Origin: Prostheceraeus crozeri
Lineage: Eukaryota > Platyhelminthes > Polycladida > Euryleptidae
NCBI GenBank assembly: GCA_907163375.1
Contig: CAJQUW010004739.1
Location: 183,501 to 247,500, forward strand
Direction: 5' to 3'
DNA length: 64,000 nucleotides
The position numbers and the translations under genes were made by a program. How positions within the stretch are numbered: position 1 is the first letter of the stretch; each line of letters begins with the position of its first letter. Below are positions 20,696-32,050 of this stretch, piece by piece. The notes beneath the pieces are model-generated. The model was not told the origin of the DNA. It worked only from the letters and a program-made list of their open reading frames with translations, and did no database searches.

Positions 20696-22998
20696 ATCCT
20701 GAATATTTTGTTTCAATGCTAGCCATGAGAAGAGTGTCTTACATATGCGGTCTTTGCTTGGCAGTGCACTTTATTGCCATATCTTTATGCATAATCGATA
20801 AACCGAATTTGTTCATTCCAATTCAAATTTCATCATCTGACTTTTTGGAGCTAAGTTCGCATTCGGTAATTTTTTGTCCAAAGTTAGCATCTGTTGAGAG
20901 TGCACGATAGGCTTAGTGTCAATATATAATTTGCTATTAATTTTGTTACTTCTATAATTATTTACAATCAGCCTTTATGAGAAAAAAATTGTGAACGCTT
21001 TCAGACAAAACTCGGATATATTTTCCTGTCTGAAAATGATAGGATTGCCATATCAATGCAAGCAAGCATTCTATGTAATATTTGCGCAATATTAAATAAA
21101 TGTTCATGAAATTCAAATTAATTTTTTACTGCTTGAGGCATTTCTTGTGAGTGGAAATCTAGGCGTGGTACGAACATTCAAATAAATCAAAATCAATCAT
21201 TAAGATTTGTCATGGCACATTCACACTAGATAAGTGCTGTACTCGTCCTAGACTATCAATTTTCGCTTTCGTTTTTAGAGTTCCCTTGGCTGTCATTATC
21301 ACCTTTGTTTATATTTTGTAAATTTTCGTTTTTGCTTTCATATCTTTAATATTTTATTGTTTTCGATGATTGAAAAGGGGCCTAAAGCATCATTGAAAAA
21401 TTGCCGCCTTAATTTTTTTTGATCAATAATTTACAAATAATGCTTCTCAGTTACTTACATAATATTTTCCAGTGTTAGTAAACTGAGCAGAAATTGATTA
21501 AGCATGTATGAGCTATAAAGTAAACATGATTATTGCACCGGTAATAAAAATTTATCACTTTCACAAAAGTAGCCTCTCGTGATCAAAGGAAATTAATATA
21601 AAATAAATTGAAGTAGTATTGTAGACAAAGTTATTGAAAGCGTAAAAACCTATTGCCAAGAAGTGACTATAATAGTTGTGGAAATAGATTCTTTGTATTT
21701 CTCCTCATTACAACAGGGGTAGCTTGTGCATCTTCTTCACACCAGCGTCAACGCTCGTCTCGAATGCCTTCTTAGTTATGAATAACCTCACTGATCTCAC
21801 ATGTGCCATTCCTTATTGACTTATTTGTGCTATGTTACTTTTGATTTTTATTTGGACAATATATATAATTTATTCTTCTTTATTCTTATTCTTCTTCTCA
21901 GAACTCGGAGTGCTCCGCCACTAAAGGGAATGAGGCTATGAGTTCTATGTATATATTTGGATTATTACCAGATACCAGGATTACTGAGATATCATGCTAG
22001 GATTCTATGTGTACATGTAGATGCTAGTAGTGCTGCGGAAAGCCCACAGAAGGAAGTAGGCCTACTGTCAGAAATATAATTCCCTTCCAAGTATGTAGGC
22101 CTACTGTACGTAGCATGCAACTTCTCGCATTCCCTGAGCTGAGCTGATGTCCATTCATTTCACTTCGCATGCACCATCTCGTTTACCGACATTTATAATA
22201 ATTAAGAGTCTTTGTTATCGTAATCCTTTTCGTTTTTTTGATAGACTTCGCTTTTGTTTTCGTGTGTGAGCTTTATAATGATTGTATCCATTTGGATTAA
22301 CTCGCTCAATATCGCATGCTATAAATAGTGCTATCTAACTGTTGCTCAAATCAAGATGAAAATTAACAGTTTTGACCGATTTTTTAAACCTTTGACATCC
22401 TACAAAATTTTGTCAATAAATCTCCTTAGTGATTGATATTTGCGATGCCAAGCTGCTTGAGTGTCCCCGGCAGTTACTTAGGAGCACATACAGAGATTGA
22501 TCAGATTGATTGGTTTAAGTAATACAACTAAAATACACACGTATATAAAATGTGAAATATTTTCCTTCAAAGGAAACTTTTCCAATGTATCTGTCAAACG
22601 GTATTCTGCAGTTGGAATAAGAACGACTAGCAGATATCCCAAGAATGCAACTGATAAGGAAAAGATACAAAATAGATAACTTACAAGAGTCACTAATACT
22701 TAAAGCTTCAGCATGTGGCATTTACATAACACTTGAGTTTCCGATAGTCTGTTTGTCATCTGTGTTATAATTGATTATCATGATATGATTCCTAGAGCAA
22801 TGCTGAACTTGCATTGAAAGGCGAGGCATTTGGTTGAATGCTATCGCACAAAATGCTTGCAAAAGGTGGCCATTTTCGGACCTTCAAGGAAAGAACCGGA
22901 ACTTTTCAAGATAGGTCATAAGTAGGGCAATTAATGTATGATCTAAAACCAGAAAAAATATGACCTAAAAACTTAAATACACTTATGAAAATACTTGA
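20696..22998. other. Intergenic, no gene recognised
   Basis: AT-rich DNA with an AGGCCTAC cluster near 22060-22110. A fair acceptor (TATTTCTCCTCATTACAACAG, ending at about 21716) precedes short open frames, one Ser-rich (VACASSSHQRQRSSRMPS), but I cannot choose a frame or find a partner exon. Overlapping frames at 22478-22721 are uninformative. Confidence 0.4.
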
Positions 22999-24360
22999 GG
23001 TGGCCCAGATATAGCTTACTATTTTCAAATCCATTTAACTCGAGTTATGGTTTGCCTATTACATTATATGACATGTCATTTGAAAGCCAAAGATGTCCCA
23101 TTTTATTTAATATGACTTGTTTTACATGATATTGCATCATTTTCCACAATTTTCCATCAAAAGAAGTGAAGGATATAAGATAAAAACAAAGCATTAGAAA
23201 GAAAAAATCATTTATTTAGCAATAATGCCATCAATCAACATGATTCATGTTGACTATCATTCGATATGTCCTCCGTCATTTTCATCTCTACGACTTGTTG
23301 CGAGACGTCAATACAGGTGAAATTCTATTGTCATCACATCACAAATTTCCCTACCATAAGAGGGTTACGTTGTTTTAAAATTTGGGCTGTTGAAGCTCCA
23401 ATAGAAAACAGATTTGTCTGTTGATCTCGCCACTGATCTTGGTCATTCACAGAACTTCATCTAGTAGTTGAATGCCTGCATCTAAAGCCTGTTGAGATGA
23501 AGTTGAAGCATTTTAGAGCCTAATAACATAGCGCAAAAGCACAATCACAAGCCTGGCCAAATCTTACGTAAATTGTTTACTGATCCACCGACGTCAGGTC
23601 ATGCAGTTGTTTAAGTTTATGAGAGTACTGATTGTTTTGATAGACAATCCTTTGCACAGTTGACCCTGAAATATCGAGCTCACGAGATTCTCTTCTTGTT
23701 GATGTTGTTGGGTGGCTGGCGAAGTTCTCCTTTACTAACTTTACCTTTTCTGGTTTCGATACCTGCCGTCTTGACTTCGGCAGATCTTGAACCGTTCCAT
23801 GTATGGAGGCCCTTTGATGAATGGACATAATTGTAGCAGAAGATAGAACGTTTGAGCTTCGGCCAAATCTTCATCGGAAATGTATTTCTACGATTATTGG
23901 GGAACTTTGCACCTCATGCCAGACTGCGATTAGAAAGCGTTCTTGTGGTGTGAATCTTTCACTCATCATTGAACAGAAATGTTACTGACTCGCCACTCAA
24001 TCTTGCAATGAGATTTTTGATCGATTATTCATTGAAATTTGAATGTAAATTGATTGCGCAGTTAATGGACAATATAACAGAAATATCTAAGTGGATCATT
24101 GCTGCTTCTTGCGTTTGCTACATTGTTACTTGTATTGCTCTTTTCAAACAGGTCTGGTATAAAAAAAATTGTCTTTTATAAAAAATGGAAAAATCTTTTG
24201 AGGGATACAGAGAAAAAAGAATTTAAGATAAGTCAAGATGCATTTTTGGAGAGCAAGTGGGGTGTTTTCATCTTTAAAATGACACATATTCCATTAGAAT
24301 ATGTTTCTTCTACATGAAGCTACACGCTTTTCAAACTAGTACGCTATATCTGGGCCACCC
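22999..24360 (-). mobile_element. Mariner-type element with clear TIRs
   Basis: The left end GGTGGCCCAGATATAGCTTA (22999) and the right end, whose reverse complement is GGTGGCCCAGATATAGCGTA (ending about 24360), form TIRs that continue with similarity for about 30 bp. A minus-strand transposase remnant lies inside, beginning MSERFTPQERFLIAVWHEVQ near 23969. Length is about 1.36 kb, full size for a mariner. The central catalytic part is not recognisable, so the copy is decayed. Confidence 0.82.
23577..23969 (-). pseudogene. Mariner transposase N-terminal half (DNA-binding)
   Basis: The minus strand from ATG 23969 reads FTPQERFLIAVWHEV. After frame changes it continues with SIHQRASIHGTVQDLPKSRR, ASHPTTSTRRESRELDISGS and TVQRIVYQNNQYSHKLKQLH. 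This is the paired HTH region of a mariner/Tc transposase, in which a DKPRSGRP-like linker is followed by STRR-ELGIS. A C-terminal end resembling NDGGHIE-stop survives near 23260-23290. No catalytic WxDE or QQD block was found between them, so the middle seems lost or too eroded to read. Confidence 0.75.
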
Positions 24361-25143
24361 TGTTGTGTAACCAGATATGACCAAAAAATCTTAAATTGTA
24401 ATTTACTAAGATTTAATTTTGAAATATAGTAAAAATTATGTTTCTATTTTCAGGCAAAAACTTAAGGAGTTCAATTTATGACAAATAAATATGATTTATT
24501 TCAAGATTTTACCACAGTATGCATATCTACAACTTGTTGTACAAAAATGGAGATAGTCGAGAAAAGTAAAAAGTAATTCCCCTGTTTTACGGTCGAAAGT
24601 TCTATTGAAGTTAAGTCAAAGTCAGTCAGACGGCACTTCGGCGTCCCGCGCCTTTAGTGGTCGGTGTAACTAATAGGTGCACCTATTAGAATGCACAAAG
24701 ACTAAAAGTCTAAATGGCAAATGTTTCGTTTTGCGAGGGCAACAACAAAAAATACGACAGGAAGAGAGGGCGAATCCCCCTTCACTCTCCCTGCATAGGA
24801 CTACACATCCCAATTTATCTTGTTGTTGAGTAATCGGCTCATTATTTTGATAAACATTTGAATAATTATGCTCTCAGTTTGAATAATGATTTAGAATCAG
24901 GCAACATTTGTCATCATTTTGAATTATGGCACTTTAAAAGCTATGTTACATATTTCCCGAAAACTTCGTTAATTAGAATCAATACTAGTATCCTGCTATG
25001 AAGTGACATCGTGGAAGATGAAGATATACAGCGTAACATCAACCAAAAGTTTCCATATTGTTGACTTTACATTGAAAACGAGAGAAACCACATAATTATT
25101 GTAATACAAAGTAGAAACAGACATCCGATCTCTCAAGAGCTTT
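24361..25143. other. Intergenic / probable 3' UTR of a minus-strand gene
   Basis: No motif-bearing frame. If the minus-strand exon at 25144-25290 is real, its 3' UTR would lie here. No clean AATAAA on that strand was found near the stop. Confidence 0.4.
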
Positions 25144-25290
25144 TCAACGTGAACGCTTGAATTGATTTCTCATTGTTAATATTTCGTCCTTACTTTTATG
25201 TTTCAACTTGAGGTCTAGATGAGCAATCAGCTCGATGAGCTTATTCTTTTTGCTCATTATCTCCAATGTCTGTTCCTTTTCTCTCAGAAG
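25144..25290 (-). CDS. Candidate terminal exon, Lys-rich coiled-coil tail
   Basis: On the minus strand a possible acceptor (GCATTGCTTTATAG) precedes exactly 49 codons including the stop. They begin LLREKEQTLEIMSKKNK and continue LIELIAHLDLKLKHKSK, ending RNQFKRSR-stop (stop at 25144-25146). Leu and Ile recur at heptad-like spacing among charged residues, as in a coiled coil with a basic tail. The composition is unlike the surrounding AT-rich noise. The polypyrimidine tract is weak and no upstream exon was identified. If it is real, the partner exons lie at higher coordinates. Family unknown. Confidence 0.4.
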   Translation of the reverse strand, partial: LLREKEQTLEIMSKKNKLIELIAHLDLKLKHKSKDEILTMRNQFKRSR

Positions 25291-25497
25291 CTATAAAGCA
25301 ATGCACTGTTATCTGGATTGTTCTTTTTGTATTCTCACACATTTATTTCTGTTGTCGCATAACGCTGATGAGTTGGAAATTTCCGGATTCAGAGTTGTCA
25401 ACCAAACGGTCTCGAATGACCTGTTGAGCGATCACGGCCTTTCCTGAGTGGTAAACAATATATATTTGACAGCTTGATATGATATGCTTTGCTATAT

Positions 25498-26329
25498 CAG
25501 AGCTGGAGCGGGCCGCTCTTTTCAGACCGGACCGGGCCCGGGCCTGTATGCACTAAACTGGGTCCCGGGCCGGATTGACTCCAAAAATTCAGGCCCGGGC
25601 CCGTCCCGCCCGATAAATTTCGCATCAGGGACCGGGTGACAAAGTTTATCGTTTTGCGCACTTTACCATCCTTAATGAAAACATAATTCTTAATCGATTG
25701 CGTTAGTTGAGTGCAATCTCCTTAATCATTCCAAAATGCTGATTTTTGATTACATGATTGCGTGCTGTAAGGCCTATGCACCATCTGTAAGCAAATTGAT
25801 TGCCGTTGAGTAGCAAGGTGAATTTTTAGGCATTCACCACATAGTCAATTTTCACTTGCTCTAAATATTGTGTATCGCTTGTCAATCACATTTGATTTGG
25901 AACTCATTTAATGCATCGACAGCTACTTATTCTTGCAAGTTATTTCTGGGTTTATTAAGGCAGCGAAAACACTGAAGGCATGTATTTGAAAAACATGAAG
26001 TCATTAAGTCAAAAGTTCACATAGTCCACGTGACAGTCCATAATTTCTTAAGATGATTGAGTGGACTAAGGAGTCCCTTCATTTGACGCCGCGCTATCAG
26101 GTAGTTGACGACCCTGGCTCATTTATTTCTGACTCATTTCGTCGCATACCGGAATTTATTTCACCTTATTGCTTAAGAATCATTTTGATAAGCCATCACA
26201 TGAATGAATCGAATCAGAGAACTTAAATGATCAATTAAGGAAAATATCACTAATTTCAGATTTAATAAATATCGGCCTTGGTGCTAGATATTTCAGGCCC
26301 AAGACAGCCCGTACCCGCTTCCAGCCCTG
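25498..26329. mobile_element. Non-autonomous hAT-like element with GC-rich subterminal repeats
   Basis: The left end CAGAGCTGGAGCGGGC and the right end, whose reverse complement is CAGGGCTGGAAGCGGG, pair as hAT-style TIRs. CCGGGCCC/GGACCGGG-type repeats lie just inside the left end (to about 25635). Flanks (TGCTATAT and ACTATAAT) are only loosely alike, so an intact 8-bp duplication is not proven. No coding sequence in 832 bp. Confidence 0.65.
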
Positions 26330-26436
26330 ACTATAATATAGGAAACATGAATGTATAGAGTTTAAACTTATGTATTACTGAAGACACTACTTATGCAGAC
26401 AAATTAGTCGTACGACTCGTTGCAACTTAATTATAC

Positions 26437-28146
26437 ATAGGGTAAAATCGGCTAATATCGACATTCGGGTAATGTCAACAATTAAGCCTCCTTCCCAAAA
26501 TGATGCTTTAGAACTTCAGGAACTCATCCATGCGTGCAGTAAATTGCAACAATAAGCAGTTAACTATCAAAGGTACAACAGAAGCTAGGTGGAGCACATC
26601 TGATTGCCTCATCCTGAAAGGTATCGAAGCGTGAAGTGAGTTGCCGAATTCTACAATAAATTGTCCTAATCAGTGTAACTCTGCCAGCTCCTTCACGCGC
26701 CATCTGACAGCTAAGTGATAGGTTATTCCCACAGAATTAGACATGTCGTCTCTTCTTCTGTTTGACTAGAAAGGAAATATTGGAACATGCAACGTTAATG
26801 AACGTTTGTGAACGTTTTTTCGTCCGCCTGCTAACTTTTTTAATAATGATCAGAGGACCCAACATGATCGAGAAAAATTTTGCGCAATTATCTGAATTCT
26901 TCGAATCTGAAGGAATCGCGGCGATCGGAGCATTTTGAAGGAATCTACAGCAAGCCGCACGCGACGCACGACTATTTTTCCTATCTTTGCAAGGTATTAA
27001 AATTTTCTTTTTGCCCGCTTATTAAGTTCCTGTATGTGCCATTATTTTGATTCAGTTTGCACTTCTAGGAAAGTGATACAGTTAAACAATCTAATTCTGT
27101 GGTTATTCCATAGCATAGAAGGATTTAGTTATACTGAATAGCAATGACTCCGTCAAATTCTTTAGTTGTTTGAAGTTACATTGTCACATGGAGTCGATGC
27201 AGAAATGTCGGGTAACATCGATGCCACTGTCGATGGCTACCAAGCAGCTTTTTTCAAAAAGATAGAGATTTAAAAGCCAGTATTGTATCATTACTGTTTA
27301 CTTACTCATAGAATATCGTCTTCACAAGATTTGAATGTTGAATTTGAATTATTGAGTCATTTCGACCATGTGTGGAAAATGTCGCGCAATATCGACATTT
27401 AAAAACAGTTTTAGGACTCTCACGGTAGCATTTCTAGGTTTTGATATGAACTATGATATCCAAATAATCTCTTCTTGTTCGAATCCATTAATCCGTCGAT
27501 TTTATTTCTGATTTTAGGTGAAAAGTGAGGTGTGCAGCCTGTAATGATATTCGCATAATATCGACACATTGCAGGGCGACATCAACAGTCCACTATAAAA
27601 GCGTCAAAAAAGACAAGTAAAATAAACTGAAAACATTACATATTATATGAAGCGAAATTTTACACATCTGTTGTCTCTTTGATCGTCTGAAAAGCGAAAC
27701 TTAATCACTCTCCGCTGCGTTGCATGCATGAAAAATGCAAGGAATTCTTCTTTGACAAAGATGGATTCGCCTATATAGACTGCTATCATTTTACGAAATT
27801 TCAACTAATCAGACAAGAAGCAATTAATGATTAAAATTTCGCTTCACACAATGCATAAGTCTTTAGTACACTATACCTGGCAAATTTTGGCGTTTCTTGT
27901 TGGGAGTGTCCCCGACATTCCTACATTCTGACATCGATTTTACCCGACAAAGTGTTGATATTATGCAAACATCAGTATAGTTTATACACTTTACATTTCA
28001 CCTAGAATCATAGATTAAACCGATGAACTGACAAATTCAAGCAAGAAGAGATTACTTGGATATCACAGTTCATATCAAAGCCAAGAAATACAGCTGTGAG
28101 AGCCCGAAAACCATTTTACTGTCGATAATACCCAATTTTACCCTAT
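26437..28146. mobile_element. Non-autonomous TIR/foldback element (GGGTAAAAT ends)
   Basis: The left end ATAGGGTAAAATCGGCTAAT and the right end (reverse complement ATAGGGTAAAATTGGGTATT) match over about 27 bp, next to TA. Inside, a second inverted pair of about 300 bp (near 27400-27740 against 27790-28110) shares blocks such as TTTGATATGAACTATGATATCC/TTTGATATGAACTGTGATATCC and AATCTCTTCTTG. The word AATATCGACA recurs through the element. There is no open frame with recognisable motifs. The TA flank suggests a Tc1/mariner/pogo-type target, but the superfamily is unknown. Confidence 0.75.
26810..26995 (-). repeat. Dispersed repeat, inverted partner at 36370-36560
   Basis: The reverse complement shares long blocks with 36370-36560, including AGTCGTGCGTCGC, ATTCCTTCAGATTCGAAGAATTCA and ATTAAAAAAGT. 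It lies within the GGGTAAAAT-ended element, which suggests either an insertion there or that 36370-36560 is a fragment of a related element. Confidence 0.78.
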
Positions 28147-28489
28147 AAGTAGGGCCTACAAATAAACAAAAAGTTTTGATGAGGAGGACCATTACCTCGC
28201 GTTGCTCCGATACCATGGTATACATACCGCAAGTTTAAGTTTTGCATACGTTTTAAGTATGAATACCAATAGAATATTAGTTTAATTGTTATATAATTAA
28301 TAGATGCAATATAAATAAAATCAATGAGAGCAGTGCATGTCATCGATCCAAATAAAACCAAACACTTCAAAATTAAATTTTTGCTATTTATTTTTATATA
28401 ATGATCAAAAATTATTTTAAATATCTGCCCTATGAGTATGCTTGAAGAGTTATTGAAATATACTATCAATAACTTTTTTTTTCTTTTTT

Positions 28490-28642
28490 TAGTCGTTGAT
28501 CTTCTGTAATACTTCGTCACTGTACTTTGCATTTTTCTTGTATTTTTTCGAGTAATCTTCCTTGTAAATTTTTGTCATGCGCTCACCGAATGTTGTACAC
28601 TTGTGAGGCAATAAAGATTATTATCTATCTATCTACTTAAAT
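28490..28642 (+). repeat. Possible LINE/SINE 3' tail
   Basis: The stretch ends GAGGCAATAAAGATTATT followed by (ATCT)n, the layout of a 5'-truncated non-LTR element with a simple-repeat tail. No coding sequence remains, so the family cannot be named. Confidence 0.35.
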
Positions 28643-28856
28643 CGTATGCAGTAATTATACTCAATTAAACGCTGTTAACAGTTAAAGAACTAACGAACAA
28701 ATTCACGATTTGAGTACACGCTGGTGTCCACAAACCTTCTTCGCCTTTGCTTTAATTGAAGGAAAGCAACGACTGTCTTACGAGGATCACAATACAGTGT
28801 TCTAGAAGCATTCAGCGCAACATACAAGCGGGGTTATTCATGAATTTGCGACTCAT

Positions 28857-29999
28857 CTATGATTGAATGTCACTTCGTAGTAGGGTATGACACCAAATTA
28901 AATGTACAGTTTGTATTCTATGTGGCGTAATGCACAAAATTGTCTGTAGCAATTTTTGCAAAAATGATGATCTACCGGAATTTTTTAACAGTTTTGCAGA
29001 CTGCAGTAGTGTTTGCAGCAGTTGCTGAAAATGAGCGTGCTTCAAATCAACAAAAATAACCAATAGAGTCATCTGCAAATTTTACCACTTTGTCGGAGCC
29101 AAATATTTGTTCCACAATGCATCTACCTGCATCAGTAATTTCATTAGTATTGCTGGCATCGGCAAGTTTGATTATCACTTGAACATTTTCTTCTTGCTCG
29201 TCATTTAACCGTTGTTCCAGAAAGTGTTTTGCTCCTAACACCTCTTCTTATCGCATTGCTTCAAAAGACTGTCCCGACTTCGTAACGTAAGCGTGTGGTG
29301 TACTTCGCTGAGGGCGCACGTCTTCACAAGGTGTTCCATCCGTTTCTTCCATTCTGGTGTTATTGAGCCTTCGGAGTATATCGGAGCATACAGCGGAGAA
29401 CTATACATTGAAAGAGTCCATACTCCGTAGGCTCAGGTGCGTTTTCAACTGCTTTCCCTCCAAAGTATCGCGAGTATTCTCTGTCACAGCCTCCGTCCAA
29501 TGACTTCTTATTGCTGGTACGTTTTTGATCATAGAAAGAACTAAATTGGGCAGATGTTCTGCAAATCGAACTTCATAGTGAGCAGGAAAGCGATGAACCG
29601 ATGAACCGATGAACCGATGAACCGATGAACCGATGAACCGATGAACATTTTTATTTCTTTTCCACAACAAGTATTAACTCCTCCTCTCTGCGACTGGAAC
29701 TCCGGTAATACCTTGCAAGACTTTTAACGTCAGACAACCAATGTCGAAATTCAACAGCTGCCACACTTCTCGATGTTCTCGAAGGCCAAATCTGCGCGAT
29801 GAACCACGCACCAAAACGTCAGCAGACCCCGTTCAAGATAACTGGATAGTTTGACTGCCATTCTTCCCAGTATTGGCGTTTTCGCAATCTGTAGTCAGTC
29901 CAACCAATTTTTCTTTTGATAATTGTGGTAACTCACATTCGGCGAGTCTTTTGATCAATGCGGTAAAACCACCCTCAGCACCATGAATAGAACTGTGAC
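28857..29999 (-). pseudogene. Degenerate hAT-like transposase
   Basis: Minus-strand pieces in several frames keep a consistent order. HSSIHGAEGGFTALIKRLAE lies near 29995, then LVGLTTDCENANTGKN, then EFRHWLSDVKSLARYYRSSS and AHYEVRFAEHLPNLVLSMIK. Pieces such as QRLNDEQEENVQVIIKLAD follow near 29200. The TTDGE-N-NTG and HFEVRFAEH motifs resemble the DUF4371/KIAA1586-like hAT group, where the Asp is part of the catalytic core. Multiple frame changes and stops show it is dead. Ends were not located. The family call is moderate; an unrelated transposon protein remains possible. Confidence 0.55.
29591..29646. repeat. Octamer microsatellite (CGATGAAC)7
   Basis: Seven perfect 8-bp units stand in tandem inside the hAT-like relic. 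Read on the minus strand, three units make one 24-nt cycle coding the octapeptide RFIGSSVH, so the array leaves a long frame open by chance. Confidence 0.95.
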
Positions 30000-30403
30000 A
30001 TTAACCAAGAAACTTCACTTTCATTGATAAGTCTTCGGGGTCTATGTACCTGACATAAATACTGAAATGAAAGTTCTTCTAAAATACGCTGTTTCATAAC
30101 TTTTGATCATCTTTAGTATTAATAATACCATAATAAATAAAGGTCCAAATTGTCATTTAAGCTGTGGCAGCAAAAATGACGTATTTCGAAATACGTTGGT
30201 TTTCCAATCGACTGTAGAAATATAAAAAGTGCCGCACAGTAACACCTTTTTATCGTCAATGGTTGGCACTAGATCTAAACTGGGCGGCACAAGTGCCGCC
30301 CAGTCAATATGGTAGAAGAGGCAATACATCGATGTGTTCCACAGAATTGTCTGTACAGTGTAGTTGGCATGAGGTGGTGTCATCATCGCACCAGCGCAGG
30401 TAA
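30000..30403. other. Intergenic, no gene recognised
   Basis: Contains a short inverted GTGCCGCC/GGCGGCAC pair near 30280-30305 (CTGGGCGGCACAAGTGCCGCCCAG). The open frame at 30153-30386 (minus) has no motif. Confidence 0.45.
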
Positions 30404-30625
30404 CCTATATTTGGCCACGTAGCGCGTTTTGACGATGAGATTCCTTCCAAGAAGATCCCCGATGCTGTGTCCCAATTACCACCCGTAGGATATCAGCGCC
30501 CGAGGAATCGGCCTCGTCTTACCTGGAGATCTCAAGTCGCAGCCCTACGCCCCATGCGCGAACTCATCGATGCTTCAGTAGATCGAGAGGACTACAGACG
30601 TTTGGTCGCACCGGTCACTCAATAG
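30404..30625 (+). pseudogene. LINE ORF2 C-terminal fragment
   Basis: Seventy-three open codons read IFGHVARFDDEIPSKK, then YQRPRNRPRLTWRSQVA, then LIDASVDREDYRRLVAP and a TAG. The GHVARMDD-IP and RGRPRLRW-like blocks, followed by a D-R-WR motif near the stop, are the classic end of non-LTR retrotransposon ORF2 after the RT. The 5' part is missing, as usual for truncated LINE copies. Clade not determined. Confidence 0.68.
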
Positions 30626-31100
30626 TGGCCAAGCGAGAACAAATACAAGTACCTTCCTTCAATTTTGTCAAGCATTGACGCTACAACCACATTCTCTTGA
30701 TGATATTATGATTCAGCCGAAATGAATACGTTTGTAGACATCTCTTTTGTGGATTACCAGAGCAATGGAGTTTGGCACTCATCGAAGACTTTCCCGAATA
30801 TTTAGGTTTTGTTGCGATTGTGGTTACACCGATATGTCATGCGAATAACTAACCTATTCTGTGCTTCAAATTCTGAAAATCCCCTTTTTCACATTTATAG
30901 AATATCGATAAGAGGAAGCTAGAAGCGGACAAGTTTATGAATTACGCATTAATTCACACTATTTTCATTTATTTATTCTGTATTCAATTCCGTATCAGTA
31001 TTATTTCGTATCAATATTTTTTTGATAGTCCAAAACATTATGCTCCTGGATAAGTTAACTGAAAAAGTAAAAAGTTTCGAAAATTTGTTTAAAGCTATGT
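30626..31100. other. Flank between two LINE fragments
   Basis: AT-rich, nothing recognised. Confidence 0.45.
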
Positions 31101-32050
31101 AGAATAATAATAATAATAATAATAACTTTATTAGGTCTCAAAAGTCGTTTGACATTCATTGAGCACTGAACATGAAAACACAAGAACATACAATAAAGAG
31201 AAGAAGAAACTATGAGAGAGAAGGAGAAAGTGAAAAAAAAACAAAAACGGAGATATACGTGTATATCAAATACTAAAGCGGATGAAGGAATTTGAAAGTC
31301 TCGTTGACCTTGCTCTAGGTGGTCGCAGCTGTCGATGATTACGAGTAATGCGTGTTGCTCTACAATCGAATAATTCTCTGAGCGGATGGTCGGAGCACTG
31401 TTCAATTTGTCGAAAGAGGTTAGTTCACATGCTGTTGCCAGCGGTAGAGATGGTAGTGAAATTAGAGTTGCCTATAATACGGAAACACCTGCGCTCGAGA
31501 CGCACAAGCCTTGCGAAAAGTCTGTACGGTAAATTACAAAAACTCGGAAATGCATATAAGAGTACGGAGCGAACCAAAGACGTATGAGCTTTATAAATCA
31601 GGGCAGATGGACAATTTGATTTTCGAAGATTCCTGAGGACAAATATTCTCTTTGATGCTTTCTTGATAGCCAAGTTGACATGAACGTCCCATTTTAAATC
31701 AGATGACAAGGTTACACCCAGGAGGCGTGCACTGTTCACTTGACGTAGCGGAGTTCCATCATCAACGGTGATCGTAGTTAAGGATAGGCCTTTGGTGTTG
31801 ATATCCATCACACAGCACTTAGATTTATTGATTGGAAGGTGGTTATTGAAGGACCAATCGATGAGGCAATCCCATTCACTTTGCAAAAGATCATCTGAAT
31901 CCTCTCGAACAAAATGTAAATAGGTAATATCATCTGCATACTTGATAATGGATGTATTCTGATGAATAGGACGTAGGCTGTCGGTGGTCAAACAAAAGAG
32001 AATTGGTCCCAAAACGCTGTCTTGAGGGACTCCACTCTTCACACGGGTAT
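31101..32050 (-). mobile_element. 5'-truncated LINE (CR1/L2/Rex-like group)
   Basis: The minus-strand element ends in AATAAAGTTATT followed by (ATT)n at 31103-31126, a typical LINE tail. Coding sequence begins at RT motif SGVPQDSVLGPILFCL (about 32035). It includes IIKYADDITYLHF, LPINKSKCCVMDI, LLGVTLSSDLKWDVHV and RRCFRIIGN. After a change of frame it continues to the 3' UTR. Order and spacing fit the CR1/L2/Rex1 side of the jockey superfamily. Everything upstream of RT motif B (endonuclease, early RT) is missing, as expected from 5' truncation at insertion. Confidence 0.85.
31425..32042 (-). pseudogene. LINE reverse transcriptase C-terminal part
   Basis: This is the 205-codon open part of the LINE copy. 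The catalytic YADD is at codons about 35-38. The RT thumb follows with DLKWDVHVNLAIKKASKRIF and SLVRSVLLYAFPSF. The usual GVPQGSVLGP motif has D for G (GVPQDSVLGP). Without endonuclease and fingers it cannot work alone. Confidence 0.85.

Noticed and set aside
21717-21830. Possible exon after TATTTCTCCTCATTACAACAG
   Set aside because: A good acceptor but two competing short frames, and no partner exon; too weak to annotate.
22478-22721. Three overlapping frames on both strands
   Set aside because: No motif in any of them; mutually exclusive.
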